A DNA stretch of 64,000 nucleotides from Cronobacter universalis NCTC 9529 (lineage in GTDB: Bacteria > Pseudomonadota > Gammaproteobacteria > Enterobacterales > Enterobacteriaceae): NCBI RefSeq assembly GCF_001277175.1, contig NZ_CP012257.1, positions 2,790,001 through 2,854,000 on the forward strand, read 5' to 3'. The translations under genes were made by a program, and so were the position numbers. Below the pieces are notes generated by a model that was not told the origin of the DNA, did no database searches, and worked only from the letters and a program-made list of their open reading frames with translations. Shown here one piece after another: positions 10,275 through 20,949 of the stretch (position 1 is the first letter of the stretch; each line of letters starts with the position of its first letter).

Positions 10275-11112
10275 GCGGCGTCTGCCAGTCCTGGGCATAC
10301 CAGACGTGCAGGAGCGCGTAGGTGCGCCACGGCTGCCAGCGCGCGGCATAGCGGCGGATTTGCGCGGGCGTCATCGGCGCGAAACGCTGCTTAATCAGAT
10401 AGTCGTCAGGCAGAAAGATATCCGGCGCCTGCCAGCCGCGCATCGCGAAATAGTTCGCCGTCCAGGGGCCGATGCCAGGCAGTTGCGTCAGCGCTTTCAC
10501 GCCCGCCGCCACATCCTCCGGGCAGGTGAGCGGAAAGCGCCCGGCCAGATGTTCACGGGCGAGCTGAATAAGCGCCCCGGCGCGCATCAGCGGCATCCCG
10601 AGCGCTTTCAGCGTCGCAGGATCGGCGCGCGCCATCTCCTCAGGCGTCGGGAAGCGCCAGCCCGTTCCATCCTCAAGCGGCGCGCCCACCGCCTGCACCA
10701 CTTTGCCGGTCAGCTTCGCCGCCATCGCCACGCTCACCAGCTGCCCGAGAATCGCGCGCACGCCCTGCTCAAATACGTCTACCGAACCCGGCAGCCGCAA
10801 TCCTGGTCTGTCGGCGGCAAGCGGCCCGAGCGTCTCCAGCATCGGCGTCGGGTCGAAATCCAGATCGAACAGCCGCGCCACGCGCGCCTGCACCGCTTCC
10901 GCCACTGGCAGCAGGCCATCGCTCATCTCAAGCGTCACCGTTGCGCGCTCCGGGTGCGGCGTAACGCAAAACCAGCCCTGATGCTCGCCTATAGCCAGCG
11001 TGCGCCGGTAGCGGCTTTCGCTCACCTCTTCAATGCCCGTTACGGCGCGGTCGCTGAGAAAACGTAACATCCACGGCCAGTCGTAAGGCGGCTGATAGCG
11101 AAGCGTAAACAT
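10264..11112 (-). CDS. alkA: DNA-3-methyladenine glycosylase II
   Basis: AlkA removes alkylated bases such as 3-methyladenine from DNA in base excision repair and is part of the Ada response in E. coli. The 282-residue product equals E. coli AlkA in length. It has the N-terminal AlkA-specific domain and a helix-hairpin-helix GPD motif: LTQLPGIGPWTANYFAMRGW, followed by the catalytic Asp in FLPDDYLIKQRF. It is convergent with dgcE (11-base overlap) and divergent from yegD. I did not identify an Ada box in the 135-base upstream gap. Confidence 0.96.
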   Translation of the reverse strand: MFTLRYQPPYDWPWMLRFLSDRAVTGIEEVSESRYRRTLAIGEHQGWFCVTPHPERATVTLEMSDGLLPVAEAVQARVARLFDLDFDPTPMLETLGPLAADRPGLRLPGSVDVFEQGVRAILGQLVSVAMAAKLTGKVVQAVGAPLEDGTGWRFPTPEEMARADPATLKALGMPLMRAGALIQLAREHLAGRFPLTCPEDVAAGVKALTQLPGIGPWTANYFAMRGWQAPDIFLPDDYLIKQRFAPMTPAQIRRYAARWQPWRTYALLHVWYAQDWQTPLSE

Positions 11113-11247
11113 GGCGTCTCCTTTGTTGATGATTTCTAAAGCTTAATCGCTACGCCCTTTTTTTGCCTTGCGCGGTTATTCCATTTGCCGCCGACGCGAC
11201 ATTTCGCTAAAGTCGCCCCCCTTCTTCACGGCATGGGGAATATGTGA

Positions 11248-12600
11248 ATGTTTATCGGTTTTGACTACGGCACCGCTAACTGCTCTGTGGCAGTCATGCG
11301 CGACGGCGCGCCGCAGATGCTGCCGCTTGAGCAGGGCTCGACGCTGCTGCCGTCTATGATTGGCGCGCCGGTGCGCGAGGCGATAAGCGAATGGCTGTAT
11401 CGCCATCAGAATGTCGAGGCGAGCGGCGCGGAAACGCAGGCGCTGTTGCGCCGGGCGGTGAGCTATAACCGCGAAGAGAGTATCGACGTCACGCCCGGCA
11501 GCGTACAGTTCGGGCTCAGCGCGCTGCGCCAGTATATGGACGACCCGGAAGAGGTCTGGTTCGTGAAGTCGCCGAAGTCGTTTCTCGGCGCCAGCGGGCT
11601 GAAGCCGCAGCAGGTCGCGCTGTTTGAAGATCTGGTCTGCGCGATGATGGTGCATATTCGTCAGACGGCGCAGCAGCAGGTCAACGCGGAGATAGACCAG
11701 GCGGTCATTGGCCGTCCGATCAACTTCCAGGGGCTCGGCGGCGATGAGGCCAACCGTCAGGCGCAGGGGATCCTCGAGCGCGCGGCGCACCGCGCCGGTT
11801 TTCGCGACGTGGTGTTCCAGTATGAGCCAGTCGCGGCCGGTCTCGACTTTGAAGCGACGCTTCGCGAAGAACAGCGCGTGCTGGTGGTGGATATCGGCGG
11901 CGGCACCACCGACTGTTCGCTGCTGCTGATGGGCCCGCAGTGGCGCGCCCGTCGCGACCGCGATCAAAGCCTTCTCGGCCACAGCGGCTGTCGTGTGGGC
12001 GGTAACGATCTGGATATCGCGCTGGCGTTTAAACAGCTGATGCCCCTGCTCGGCATGGGCGGCGAAACCGAAAAAGGCACCGCGCTGCCGGTGCTGCCGT
12101 GGTGGAACGCCTGCGCGATTAACGACGTGCCGGCGCAGAGCGATTTCTACAGCGCCGCCTGCGGACGCCTGCTGGCGGATTTAGCGCGCGACGCCCGCGA
12201 GCCGCAAAAAGTAGCGCTGCTGCAAAAAGTGTGGCGGCAGCGCCTGAGCTACCGTCTGGTGCGCGCGGCGGAAGAGAGCAAAATCGCGCTTTCGCAGGCG
12301 CCGCTCTGCCAGACCGCGCTGCCGTTTATCGAGGCGCAACTGAGCCAGACGATCACGCAGCAGGCGCTCGCGCTGGCGCTTAACCCGCCGCTACAGCGTA
12401 TTCTTGAGCAGGTGACGCTGGCGCTTGAGGCAAGCAACGAACGCCCCGATGTCATTTACCTCACCGGCGGCAGCGCGCGTTCACCGCTCATCCGCGAGGC
12501 GCTGCAAACGCAACTGCCGGGCATTCCGGTGCAGGGCGGCGACGATTTCGGCTCCGTCACCGCCGGTCTTGCACGCTGGGCGCAGGTGGTGTTTCAGTAA
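11248..12600 (+). CDS. yegD: YegD, truncated Hsp70-type putative chaperone ATPase
   Basis: The 450-residue protein has an actin/Hsp70 ATPase fold: a phosphate-1 loop at the N terminus (FIGFDYGTANCSVAV) and a phosphate-2 loop VVDIGGGTTDCSLL at about residues 213-226. It is the same length as E. coli YegD and like it has no DnaK-style substrate-binding domain or lid after the ATPase part. The cellular role is not established. The start ATG follows GGGGAATATGTGA. It is divergent from alkA, and its stop lies nine bases before the end of the convergent antitoxin gene. Confidence 0.95.
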   Translation: MFIGFDYGTANCSVAVMRDGAPQMLPLEQGSTLLPSMIGAPVREAISEWLYRHQNVEASGAETQALLRRAVSYNREESIDVTPGSVQFGLSALRQYMDDPEEVWFVKSPKSFLGASGLKPQQVALFEDLVCAMMVHIRQTAQQQVNAEIDQAVIGRPINFQGLGGDEANRQAQGILERAAHRAGFRDVVFQYEPVAAGLDFEATLREEQRVLVVDIGGGTTDCSLLLMGPQWRARRDRDQSLLGHSGCRVGGNDLDIALAFKQLMPLLGMGGETEKGTALPVLPWWNACAINDVPAQSDFYSAACGRLLADLARDAREPQKVALLQKVWRQRLSYRLVRAAEESKIALSQAPLCQTALPFIEAQLSQTITQQALALALNPPLQRILEQVTLALEASNERPDVIYLTGGSARSPLIREALQTQLPGIPVQGGDDFGSVTAGLARWAQVVFQ

Positions 12601-12609
12601 CCGGCGCAG

Positions 12610-12906
12610 TCAGACCGGGATCACTTTGCTGCCTTCGGGCAGCTCTATCAGCAAAGAGAGCTTGCCGCCCAGCGCTTCGACATAGCGCTTGAGCGTCAGC
12701 AGTTTGATCTCCTTGCCGCGCTGCTCAATGGCGGCGATAGCGGGCTGTGTTACGCCCATTATCTCCGCCAGCTGCTGCTGCGAAAACGCCCGCGCTTCGC
12801 GAATGCGCGGCAGGCCGTGTTCCAGCGCGATTTCGTCAGCCATGCGTAATACTTCGGCGTACTCTTCTGCGGAATAGCCTGCCAGCACGTCATCCAGTGT
12901 TTTCAT
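12610..12906 (-). CDS. XRE-family antitoxin of toxin-antitoxin pair 1
   Basis: The 98-residue protein has a helix-turn-helix of the XRE/HigA type in its middle (REARAFSQQQLAEIMGVTQPAIAAIEQ, about residues 36-62), followed by a short strand-rich tail. It overlaps the stop of the upstream toxin gene by the four bases ATGA, with GGAGTGAG as ribosome binding site. Toxin-first order with a translationally coupled HTH antitoxin is the HigBA-like layout. It is expected to neutralise the toxin and repress the operon at the palindrome upstream. A paralogous antitoxin lies at 63249-63548 in this window. Confidence 0.88.
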   Translation of the reverse strand: MKTLDDVLAGYSAEEYAEVLRMADEIALEHGLPRIREARAFSQQQLAEIMGVTQPAIAAIEQRGKEIKLLTLKRYVEALGGKLSLLIELPEGSKVIPV

Positions 12907-13256
12907 CTCTCACTCCTTAACGCCAGCAGGTGCCTGTAAAAACGCGCTTCCGCCAGCCTGATATAAATCGAATAAAAACGTTTATTCCCGGTTTTATCGC
13001 CGCCGCACAGTAAAATTGCGCGGCGACAGGGATCAAAGGCGAACAAGATGCGCCACGGCTTTCCCTGACACTGGGCGCGCAGCTCCTTGAGTTGACCATA
13101 GCGCGACGTTTTTAACGTATCGACCAGCGGGCGCCCAAGTGCAGGCCCGAGCTGACTTAAATGCATCAGATACGCTGAAAGCCGTTTTTGCACCGCACGG
13201 TCTTGCTTCTCATACCATGTGGCGAATTCCGGACACATGATCACCGTCCATGTCAT
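12903..13256 (-). CDS. Gp49/RelE-superfamily toxin of toxin-antitoxin pair 1
   Basis: The protein of about 117 residues matches the phage-derived Gp49-like/HigB toxin family (RelE fold, ribosome-dependent mRNA interferase in characterised members). Visible family features are LGRPLVDTLK, the KELRAQCQGKPWRILFAF core with conserved basic residues, and an LLCGGDKTGNKRFY segment. I prefer ATG 13256: a GAGG lies seven bases upstream, whereas ATG 13262 leaves only two bases. The gene is first in a two-gene operon with the XRE antitoxin. A perfect palindrome 12 bases upstream is the likely operator. Function is by family resemblance only. Confidence 0.87.
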   Translation of the reverse strand: MTWTVIMCPEFATWYEKQDRAVQKRLSAYLMHLSQLGPALGRPLVDTLKTSRYGQLKELRAQCQGKPWRILFAFDPCRRAILLCGGDKTGNKRFYSIYIRLAEARFYRHLLALRSER

Positions 13257-13267
13257 ACCCATCCCTC

Positions 13268-13283
13268 ATAAACTATAGTTTAT
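13268..13283. promoter_or_regulatory. Perfect 16-bp palindrome, probable operator of toxin-antitoxin pair 1
   Basis: The sequence ATAAACTATAGTTTAT is its own reverse complement and lies 12 bases upstream of the preferred toxin start. XRE antitoxins typically bind such sites to autoregulate. A related inverted repeat is found at the same place in the second toxin-antitoxin locus (63947-63964). Confidence 0.65.
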
Positions 13284-13402
13284 ATCCACCGATAAAACCA
13301 TACTTTAAAAGCGGTTTTATGAGCCCGCCAGAGAGGGATACAAGCGCTGCGAGGCGTCTCGTAAAACATGCGCGATTCAGACACTTCTAAACGGTGTTTC
13401 AT

Positions 13403-13420
13403 ATTTCCTCCATCTTTCCG
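13403..13420 (+). promoter_or_regulatory. Candidate BaeR-binding site upstream of mdtA
   Basis: The stretch ATTTCCTCCATCTTTCCG matches the BaeR box as I recall it (TTTTTCTCCATDATTGGC) at about 11 of 18 positions, including the core CTCCAT. It lies about 67 bases before the mdtA start, where BaeR acts in E. coli. The 3' half is a poor match, so this is tentative. Confidence 0.4.
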
Positions 13421-13486
13421 CGGTGAAGGCTTACTAAACTTGTATCATTACGCCTAATCGTTTCAGGAAAAGAAGACGTACTGCTT

Positions 13487-14734
13487 ATGAAAAGCACGGT
13501 TAAAAAGCGCGGGTGGGTCATCGCCGGTATTGTTGTCGTGGTGGTTGCCGCTCTCCTCTACTGGCGTAACGCCGCAACGAATGCTCCTTCTGGCAAAGCG
13601 CAGCACGCAGGCGGCCGCGCCGCGATGCGCATGGGCGGCGCCCCTGCCCCGGTGCAGGCCGCCACGGCGCGCAGCGAGGCGGTGCCGCGCTATCTCACAG
13701 GACTTGGGACTATCACCGCCGCGAATACCGTGACGGTGCGCAGCCGCGTGGACGGTCAGCTGATGGCGATTCACTTTAAAGAAGGCCAGCAGGTGAAAGC
13801 GGGCGATCTGCTGGCGGAAATCGATCCGAGCCAGTTCAAAGTCGCACTCGCGCAGGCGCAAGGGCAGCTTGCCAAAGATCGCGCCACGCTCGCCAACGCC
13901 CGGCGCGATCTGGCGCGCTATCAGCAGCTCGGCAAAACGAACCTGGTTTCACGCCAGGAGCTTGACGCCCAGCAGGCGCTGGTCAGTGAAAGCGAAGGCA
14001 CGCTGAAAGCCGACGAAGCCGCCGTCGCCAGCGCGCAGTTGCAGCTCGACTGGAGCCGCATCACCGCGCCGATTGACGGGCGCGTCGGCTTAAAACAGGT
14101 GGATATCGGCAACCAGATTTCGAGCGGCGACACCACCGGCATTGTGGTGCTGACCCAGACGCACCCTATCGATCTTCTCTTTACCCTGCCGGAGAGCGAT
14201 ATCGCCGCGGTAATGCAGGCGCAAAAGGCGGGGAAAACCCTGACGGTGGAAGCCTGGGATCGCACCAACAGTACGAAGCTCAGCACCGGTGAACTTCTAA
14301 GCCTTGATAACCAGATAGACGCCACGACAGGCACCATCAAGCTCAAGGCGCGCTTCGCCAATGAGGATGACGCGCTGTTCCCGAACCAGTTCGTTAACGC
14401 CCGCATGCTCATCGATACCCAGCAGAACGCGGTCGTTATCCCGACCGCCGCGTTGCAGATGGGCAACGAGGGCCACTTTGTGTGGGTGCTGAACGACGAC
14501 AATAAAGTGAGCAAACACACCGTCACGACTGGTATTCAGAACAGCGAAACCGTGGTGATCACCGCGGGTCTTTCCGCAGGCGATCGCGTGGTGACGGACG
14601 GCATCGACCGCCTGACCGAAGGCGCGAAGGTGGATGTAGTGGAAGCGCAAACGGCCACGGATAACGCGAAGCCTGAACGCGGCGAGCGCAGCCCGACCGA
14701 CAGCGCCCGCGCGACCAAAGGAGCGCGTTCCTGA
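13487..14734 (+). CDS. mdtA: MdtA, periplasmic adaptor of the MdtABC RND efflux pump
   Basis: MdtA links the MdtBC inner-membrane transporter to the outer-membrane channel TolC, exporting bile salts, novobiocin and other compounds. The 415-residue product (same length as E. coli) has an N-terminal membrane anchor/signal at about residues 10-26. Barrel-sandwich lipoyl halves (for example [24 protein letters not shown]), a coiled-coil hairpin around residues 115-175 and beta-barrel domains follow. It is the first gene of mdtABCD-baeSR and its stop overlaps the mdtB start in ATGA-like fashion. A BaeR-type box precedes it. Confidence 0.97.
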   Translation: MKSTVKKRGWVIAGIVVVVVAALLYWRNAATNAPSGKAQHAGGRAAMRMGGAPAPVQAATARSEAVPRYLTGLGTITAANTVTVRSRVDGQLMAIHFKEGQQVKAGDLLAEIDPSQFKVALAQAQGQLAKDRATLANARRDLARYQQLGKTNLVSRQELDAQQALVSESEGTLKADEAAVASAQLQLDWSRITAPIDGRVGLKQVDIGNQISSGDTTGIVVLTQTHPIDLLFTLPESDIAAVMQAQKAGKTLTVEAWDRTNSTKLSTGELLSLDNQIDATTGTIKLKARFANEDDALFPNQFVNARMLIDTQQNAVVIPTAALQMGNEGHFVWVLNDDNKVSKHTVTTGIQNSETVVITAGLSAGDRVVTDGIDRLTEGAKVDVVEAQTATDNAKPERGERSPTDSARATKGARS

Positions 14735-17700
14735 TGCAGGTGTTACCTCCGAGCGCCACCGGCGGGCCGTCCCGCCTGTTTATTCTGCGCCCCGTCGCCA
14801 CCACGTTGCTGATGGTGGCTATCCTGCTTGCAGGCATCATCGGCTATCGGTTTCTGCCGGTTTCCGCCCTGCCGGAAGTAGACTACCCGACGATTCAGGT
14901 GGTGACGCTCTACCCTGGCGCCAGCCCGGATGTGGTGACGTCTGCTATCACCGCGCCGCTTGAGCGCCAGTTCGGCCAGATGTCGGGCTTAAAGCAGATG
15001 GCCTCGCAAAGCGCGGGCGGCGCGTCGGTGGTGACGTTACAGTTCCAGCTCACGCTGCCGCTGGATGTCGCCGAGCAGGAGGTGCAGGCCGCCATTAACG
15101 CCGCCACCAACCTGCTGCCGGACGATCTCCCTAACCCGCCGGTCTACAGCAAAGTGAACCCGGCGGACCCGCCAATCATGACGCTTGCGGTCACGTCATC
15201 GGCGCTGCCGATGACCCAGGTGGAAGATATGGTGGAAACCCGCGTCGCGCAGCGTATCTCGCAGGTGACCGGCGTGGGCCTCGTGACGCTCTCCGGCGGC
15301 CAGCGTCCGGCGGTGCGGGTGAAACTGAATGCGCAGGCGCTGGCGTCGCTGGGCATTGACAGCGAAACCGTGCGTACCGCCATCACCAGCGCGAACGTCA
15401 ACTCGGCTAAGGGCAGTTTCGACGGGCCGGAGCGCGCGGTGACGCTCTCCGCCAACGATCAGATGAAATCCGCCGACGAGTACCGCAACCTGGTCATCGC
15501 CTATAAAAACGGCGCGCCGGTGCGGCTTGGCGACGTGGCGACGGTCGAACAAGGCGCGGAGAACGCCTGGCTTGGCGCGTGGGCCAATAAACAGCCCGCG
15601 ATTGTGATGAACGTCCAGCGCCAGCCGGGCGCCAACATCATCACCACCGCCGAAACCATTCAGAAACTGCTGCCGCAGCTCACGGAAAGCCTGCCGAAAT
15701 CGGTGCAGGTGAAAGTGCTGACCGACCGCACCACCAATATCAGCGCCTCGGTCAACGACACGCAGTTTGAACTGATGCTGGCGATAGCGCTGGTGGTGAT
15801 GATTATCTACCTGTTCCTGCGCAATATTCCGGCGACCATTATCCCGGCGGTGGCGGTGCCGCTGTCGCTGGTGGGCACCTTCGCGCTTATGGTGTTTCTC
15901 GATTTCTCCATCAATAACCTGACGCTGATGGCGCTGACCATCGCCACCGGGTTTGTGGTGGATGACGCCATCGTGGTGATTGAAAACATCTCGCGCTATA
16001 TCGAAAAAGGCGAAAAGCCGCTGGCCGCCGCGCTCAAGGGCGCAGGCGAAATCGGCTTTACCATTATCTCGCTGACGTTCTCGCTGATAGCCGTACTGAT
16101 CCCGCTGCTGTTTATGGGCGATATCGTGGGCCGTCTGTTCCGCGAATTCGCGGTGACGCTGGCGGTAGCGATTTTGATCTCCGCTGTCGTCTCGCTGACG
16201 CTGACGCCGATGATGTGCGCGCGCATGTTAAGCCATGAATCGCTGCGCAAGCAGAACCGCTTCTCGCGCGCCTCGGAGCGCGTCATTAACCGTGTCATTG
16301 CCCGCTACGGCCAGTTGCTTAAGCGCGTGCTGAACCACCCGTGGCTGACGCTCGGCGTCGCGCTTGGTACGCTGGCGCTGACGGTGCTGCTGTGGATTGT
16401 CATCCCTAAAGGCTTTTTCCCGGTGCAGGACAACGGCATCATCCAGGGCACGTTACAGGCGCCGCAGTCGGTGTCGTTCGCCAGCATGGCCGAGCGCCAG
16501 CGCGCGGTGGCGGATATTATCCTGAAAGATCCGGCCGTGGAGAGCCTCACCTCGTTTGTCGGCGTCGACGGCACTAACCCGTCGCTGAACAGCGCGCGGC
16601 TGCAAATCAACTTAAAGCCGCTCGATGACCGTGACGACCGCGTGCAGACGGTGATTGCGCGCCTCCAGCAGGCCGCGAGCCGCGTGCCGGGCGCCACGCT
16701 CTACCTGCAACCGATACAGGATCTCACCATCGACACCCAGGTGAGCCGCACGCAGTACCAGTTCACGCTCCAGGCCAATTCGCTGGAGGCGCTCAGCACC
16801 TGGGTGCCGAAGCTGGTGGCGCGCCTGCAAACGCTGCCGCAGCTGGCGGATGTCAGCAGCGACTGGCAGGACAAGGGCCTCGTCGCTTATGTGAATGTGG
16901 ATCGCGCCAGCGCCAGCCGTCTTGGCATCAGCATGAGCGATGTCGATAACGCGCTCTATAACGCCTTCGGCCAGCGGCTTATCTCCACCATTTACACCCA
17001 GGCCAACCAGTACCGCGTGGTGCTGGAGCATAACACCGCCGCCACGCCGGGCCTGGCGGCGCTTGACGGCATCCGACTGACCAGCACTGACGGCGGCGCG
17101 GTGCCGCTCAGCGCCATTGCGAAAGTTGAGCAGCGCTTCGGACCGCTCACGATTAACCATCTCGATCAGTTCCCGTCGACGACCATCTCGTTTAACGTGC
17201 CGGACGACTATTCGCTTGGCGACGCGGTAGAGGCCATCACCCAGGCGGAGGCCGATCTGGCGTTCCCGGCCGAGATAACCACCCAGTTCCAGGGCAGCAC
17301 CCTCGCCTTCCAGGCGGCGCTCGGCAGCACGCTCTGGCTGATTCTGGCGTCGGTGGTGGCGATGTATATCGTGCTCGGCGTGCTGTATGAGAGCTTCATC
17401 CACCCGATTACTATTCTCTCGACGCTGCCCACCGCGGGCGTCGGCGCGCTGCTGGCGCTGCTTATCGCCGGTGCCGAGCTGGACGTTATCGCCATCATCG
17501 GCATTATTCTGCTGATAGGCATCGTCAAGAAAAACGCCATCATGATGATCGACTTCGCGCTGGCCGCCGAGCGCGAACAGGGCATGACGCCGCGCGAGGC
17601 TATTTACCAGGCGTGTCTGCTGCGTTTCCGGCCCATACTGATGACCACGCTCGCCGCGCTCCTCGGCGCGCTGCCGCTGATGCTCAGCACCGGCGTCGGC

Positions 17701-17856
17701 GCGGAGCTGCGCCGTCCGCTCGGCATCGGCATGGTCGGCGGCCTGCTGGTAAGCCAGGTGCTGACGCTCTTTACCACGCCGGTGATTTATCTGCTGTTCG
17801 ACCGCCTCGGCCACGCCGTGCGCCGCCGCCTGCCCGTGCGTGAAGAGGAGGCGTAA
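14734..17856 (+). CDS. mdtB: MdtB, RND transporter subunit
   Basis: MdtB is one of the two inner-membrane RND subunits of the heteromeric MdtB2C efflux trimer driven by the proton gradient. The 1040-residue product equals E. coli MdtB. It has the typical 12-helix layout: helix 1 at about residues 15-40, two large periplasmic loops, and the central helices with the DD of [12 protein letters not shown] for proton relay. The start overlaps the mdtA stop by one base, showing translational coupling. The next gene starts directly after its stop codon. Confidence 0.97.
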   Translation: MQVLPPSATGGPSRLFILRPVATTLLMVAILLAGIIGYRFLPVSALPEVDYPTIQVVTLYPGASPDVVTSAITAPLERQFGQMSGLKQMASQSAGGASVVTLQFQLTLPLDVAEQEVQAAINAATNLLPDDLPNPPVYSKVNPADPPIMTLAVTSSALPMTQVEDMVETRVAQRISQVTGVGLVTLSGGQRPAVRVKLNAQALASLGIDSETVRTAITSANVNSAKGSFDGPERAVTLSANDQMKSADEYRNLVIAYKNGAPVRLGDVATVEQGAENAWLGAWANKQPAIVMNVQRQPGANIITTAETIQKLLPQLTESLPKSVQVKVLTDRTTNISASVNDTQFELMLAIALVVMIIYLFLRNIPATIIPAVAVPLSLVGTFALMVFLDFSINNLTLMALTIATGFVVDDAIVVIENISRYIEKGEKPLAAALKGAGEIGFTIISLTFSLIAVLIPLLFMGDIVGRLFREFAVTLAVAILISAVVSLTLTPMMCARMLSHESLRKQNRFSRASERVINRVIARYGQLLKRVLNHPWLTLGVALGTLALTVLLWIVIPKGFFPVQDNGIIQGTLQAPQSVSFASMAERQRAVADIILKDPAVESLTSFVGVDGTNPSLNSARLQINLKPLDDRDDRVQTVIARLQQAASRVPGATLYLQPIQDLTIDTQVSRTQYQFTLQANSLEALSTWVPKLVARLQTLPQLADVSSDWQDKGLVAYVNVDRASASRLGISMSDVDNALYNAFGQRLISTIYTQANQYRVVLEHNTAATPGLAALDGIRLTSTDGGAVPLSAIAKVEQRFGPLTINHLDQFPSTTISFNVPDDYSLGDAVEAITQAEADLAFPAEITTQFQGSTLAFQAALGSTLWLILASVVAMYIVLGVLYESFIHPITILSTLPTAGVGALLALLIAGAELDVIAIIGIILLIGIVKKNAIMMIDFALAAEREQGMTPREAIYQACLLRFRPILMTTLAALLGALPLMLSTGVGAELRRPLGIGMVGGLLVSQVLTLFTTPVIYLLFDRLGHAVRRRLPVREEEA

Positions 17857-20800
17857 GTGAAGTTTTACGCGCTCTTTATCTACCGTCCGGTGGCGACGAT
17901 CCTGCTCTCCATCGCCGTGACGCTCTGCGGCGTGCTGGGCTTCCGGCTGCTGCCGGTGGCCCCGCTGCCGCAGGTCGATTTCCCGGTCATTATGGTCAGC
18001 GCATCGCTGCCGGGCGCGTCGCCGGAGACAATGGCCTCGTCGGTCGCGACACCGCTTGAACGCTCGCTCGGGCGCATTGCTGGCGTCAACGAAATGACCT
18101 CCACCAGCTCGCTTGGCAGCACGCGCATTATTCTGGAGTTTAATTTCGATCGCGATATCAACGGCGCGGCGCGCGACGTGCAGGCGGCGATCAACGCCGC
18201 GCAAAGCCTGTTGCCGAGCGGAATGCCTTCGCGCCCGACGTACCGCAAAGCGAACCCGTCTGACGCGCCGATCATGATCCTCACGCTCACCTCGGACACC
18301 TTCTCCCAGGGCGAGCTTTATGATTACGCCTCGACGCAGCTCGCCCAGACCATCGCCCAGATTGACGGCGTGGGGGATGTCGACGTGGGCGGCAGCTCGC
18401 TGCCCGCCGTCAGGGTGGCGCTCAATCCGCAGGCGCTCTTTAACCAGGGCGTCTCGCTGGATACGGTGCGCAGCGCCATCAGCAACGCCAACGTGCGCCG
18501 TCCGCAGGGCGCGATAGAAGACGACGAGCGCCGCTGGCAGTTGCAGACCAATGATGAACTCAAAACCGCCGCGGAATATGAGCCGCTGATCGTTCACTAC
18601 AATAACGGCGCGGCGGTGCATCTGCGCGACGTGGCGACGGTGACCGATTCGGTGCAGGACGTGCGCAACGCGGGCATGACCAACGCCAGACCGGCCATTT
18701 TGCTGATGATCCGCAAACTCCCGGAAGCCAATATCATCGAGACGGTAGACCGCATCCGCGCCGCGCTGCCGGAGCTGCGCGACACCATCCCCGCCGCCAT
18801 CGATATGCAAATCGCGCAGGATCGCTCGCCGACCATTCGCGCGTCGCTGGCCGAAGTGGAACAGTCGCTGGCGATTTCGGTCGGCCTGGTGATTCTGGTG
18901 GTGTTCCTGTTTCTGCGCTCCGGGCGCGCGACGCTGATTCCTGCCGTCGCGGTGCCGGTATCGCTTATCGGCACCTTCGCCGCCATGTATCTGTGCGGTT
19001 TCAGCCTCAATAACCTCTCGTTGATGGCGCTGACTATCGCCACCGGTTTTGTGGTGGATGACGCCATCGTGGTGCTGGAAAATATCTCGCGCCACCTTGA
19101 AGCGGGCGTCAAACCGCTCCAGGCGGCGCTTCAGGGCGTGCGTGAGGTGGGCTTTACGGTGCTCTCCATGAGCCTGTCGCTGGTGGCGGTCTTTCTGCCG
19201 CTGCTGCTGATGGGCGGGCTGCCGGGGCGGCTGTTCCGGGAGTTTGCCGTCACGCTCTCGGTCGCCATCGGGATTTCGCTGGTGGTGTCGCTGACGCTCA
19301 CCCCGATGATGTGCGGCTGGCTGCTGAAGGCCAAACCGCGTGAAGAGACCCGCAGTCGCGTCGGCGTCAATCGCCTGTTGCTTGCGCTGCAGGGCGGATA
19401 CGCCCGCTCGCTCGGCTGGGTGCTGAACCACGCCCGGCTGGTCGGGCTGGTGCTGCTCGCCACCATCGCGCTGAATATCTGGCTCTATGTTTCCATTCCC
19501 AAAACCTTTTTCCCGGAGCAGGACACCGGGCGGCTGATGGGCGGCATTCAGGCCGACCAGAGTATCTCGTTCCAGGCGATGCGCGGCAAATTACAGGATT
19601 TCATGAAAATCATCCGCGAAGATCCGGCGGTGGATAACGTCACCGGCTTTACCGGCGGCTCGCGGGTGAACAGCGGCATGATGTTTATCTCGCTCAAACC
19701 GCTCGGCGAGCGTACCGAAAGCGCCCAGCAGGTGATTGACCGGCTGCGTAAAAAGCTCGCGCGCGAGCCGGGCGCGAGCCTCTTTTTAATGGCGGTGCAG
19801 GATATCCGCGTCGGCGGGCGGCAGTCGAACGCCAGTTATCAGTACACGCTGCTGTCAGACGATCTGGCGGCGCTGCGCGAATGGGAGCCGAAAATCCGCC
19901 AGGCGCTCGCTAAACTGCCGCAGCTTGCGGATGTGAACTCCGATCAGCAGGACAACGGCGCGGAGATGAGCCTGGTGTATGACCGCGAATCGATGGCGCG
20001 GCTTGGCATCAGCGTGCAGGACGCCAACAGCCTGCTGAATAACGCCTTCGGCCAGCGCCAGATTTCGACCATCTATCAGCCGCTTAACCAGTACAAAGTG
20101 GTGATGGAAGTTGACCCGCGTTACACCCAGGATATCAGCGCGCTCGATCAGATGTTCGTGATGAACAGCGAAGGCAAGCCGATCCCGCTCTCGTGGTTTG
20201 CGAAATGGCTGCCCGCCAACGCGCCGCTGTCGGTTAACCATCAGGGGCTGTCGGCGGCGTCGACCATCGCGTTTAACCTGCCGACCGGCGTGTCGCTCTC
20301 GGAAGCCAGCGACGCCATCACCCGCACCATGACCTCGCTTGGCGTGCCGTCGTCGGTGCGCGGCAGCTTCGCCGGTACGGCGCAGGTTTTCCAGGAGACG
20401 ATGAATTCGCAGGTGATCTTAATCCTCGCGGCCATCGCTACGGTCTATATCGTGCTCGGGATGCTGTATGAGAGTTATGTGCATCCGCTTACTATTCTCT
20501 CCACGCTGCCGTCGGCGGGCGTCGGCGCGCTGCTGGCGCTGGAGGCGTTCGATGCCCCGTTTAGCCTTATCGCGCTTATCGGTATTATGCTATTGATTGG
20601 TATCGTGAAGAAGAACGCGATAATGATGGTGGACTTCGCGCTGGAAGCCCAGCGCAACGGCCAGCTCAGCGCCCGCGACGCCATTTTCCAGGCCTGCCTG
20701 CTGCGTTTTCGCCCGATCATGATGACGACGCTGGCGGCGCTGTTCGGCGCGCTGCCGCTGATGATTGCAAGCGGCGACGGCGCGGAGCTGCGCCAGCCGC

Positions 20801-20946
20801 TCGGCATTACGATTGTCGGCGGGCTGGTGATGAGCCAGTTGCTGACGCTCTATACCACGCCGGTGGTCTATCTCTTCTTCGACCGACTGCGCCTGCGTTT
20901 TTCGCGCCGGGCGAAACCTGAGGACACCCTGACCGCGAGCGAATAA
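17857..20946 (+). CDS. mdtC: MdtC, RND transporter subunit
   Basis: MdtC is the second RND subunit of the MdtBC pump and is thought to carry the drug-binding role in the heterotrimer. The product is 1029 residues (E. coli 1025). It shows the 12-helix RND fold, with [12 protein letters not shown] in transmembrane helix 4 and [18 protein letters not shown] in helix 10. Translation starts at a GTG that immediately follows the mdtB TAA, aligned with the [13 protein letters not shown] start of E. coli. It is paralogous to mdtB next door. Confidence 0.97.
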   Translation: MKFYALFIYRPVATILLSIAVTLCGVLGFRLLPVAPLPQVDFPVIMVSASLPGASPETMASSVATPLERSLGRIAGVNEMTSTSSLGSTRIILEFNFDRDINGAARDVQAAINAAQSLLPSGMPSRPTYRKANPSDAPIMILTLTSDTFSQGELYDYASTQLAQTIAQIDGVGDVDVGGSSLPAVRVALNPQALFNQGVSLDTVRSAISNANVRRPQGAIEDDERRWQLQTNDELKTAAEYEPLIVHYNNGAAVHLRDVATVTDSVQDVRNAGMTNARPAILLMIRKLPEANIIETVDRIRAALPELRDTIPAAIDMQIAQDRSPTIRASLAEVEQSLAISVGLVILVVFLFLRSGRATLIPAVAVPVSLIGTFAAMYLCGFSLNNLSLMALTIATGFVVDDAIVVLENISRHLEAGVKPLQAALQGVREVGFTVLSMSLSLVAVFLPLLLMGGLPGRLFREFAVTLSVAIGISLVVSLTLTPMMCGWLLKAKPREETRSRVGVNRLLLALQGGYARSLGWVLNHARLVGLVLLATIALNIWLYVSIPKTFFPEQDTGRLMGGIQADQSISFQAMRGKLQDFMKIIREDPAVDNVTGFTGGSRVNSGMMFISLKPLGERTESAQQVIDRLRKKLAREPGASLFLMAVQDIRVGGRQSNASYQYTLLSDDLAALREWEPKIRQALAKLPQLADVNSDQQDNGAEMSLVYDRESMARLGISVQDANSLLNNAFGQRQISTIYQPLNQYKVVMEVDPRYTQDISALDQMFVMNSEGKPIPLSWFAKWLPANAPLSVNHQGLSAASTIAFNLPTGVSLSEASDAITRTMTSLGVPSSVRGSFAGTAQVFQETMNSQVILILAAIATVYIVLGMLYESYVHPLTILSTLPSAGVGALLALEAFDAPFSLIALIGIMLLIGIVKKNAIMMVDFALEAQRNGQLSARDAIFQACLLRFRPIMMTTLAALFGALPLMIASGDGAELRQPLGITIVGGLVMSQLLTLYTTPVVYLFFDRLRLRFSRRAKPEDTLTASE

Positions 20947-20949
20947 TTT

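Noticed and set aside
16612..19431. 939-codon ORF on the minus strand opposite mdtB/mdtC
   Set aside because: It lies fully antisense to two well-conserved RND transporter genes, has H/R/Q-rich composition typical of reversed GC-rich codons, and has no domain.
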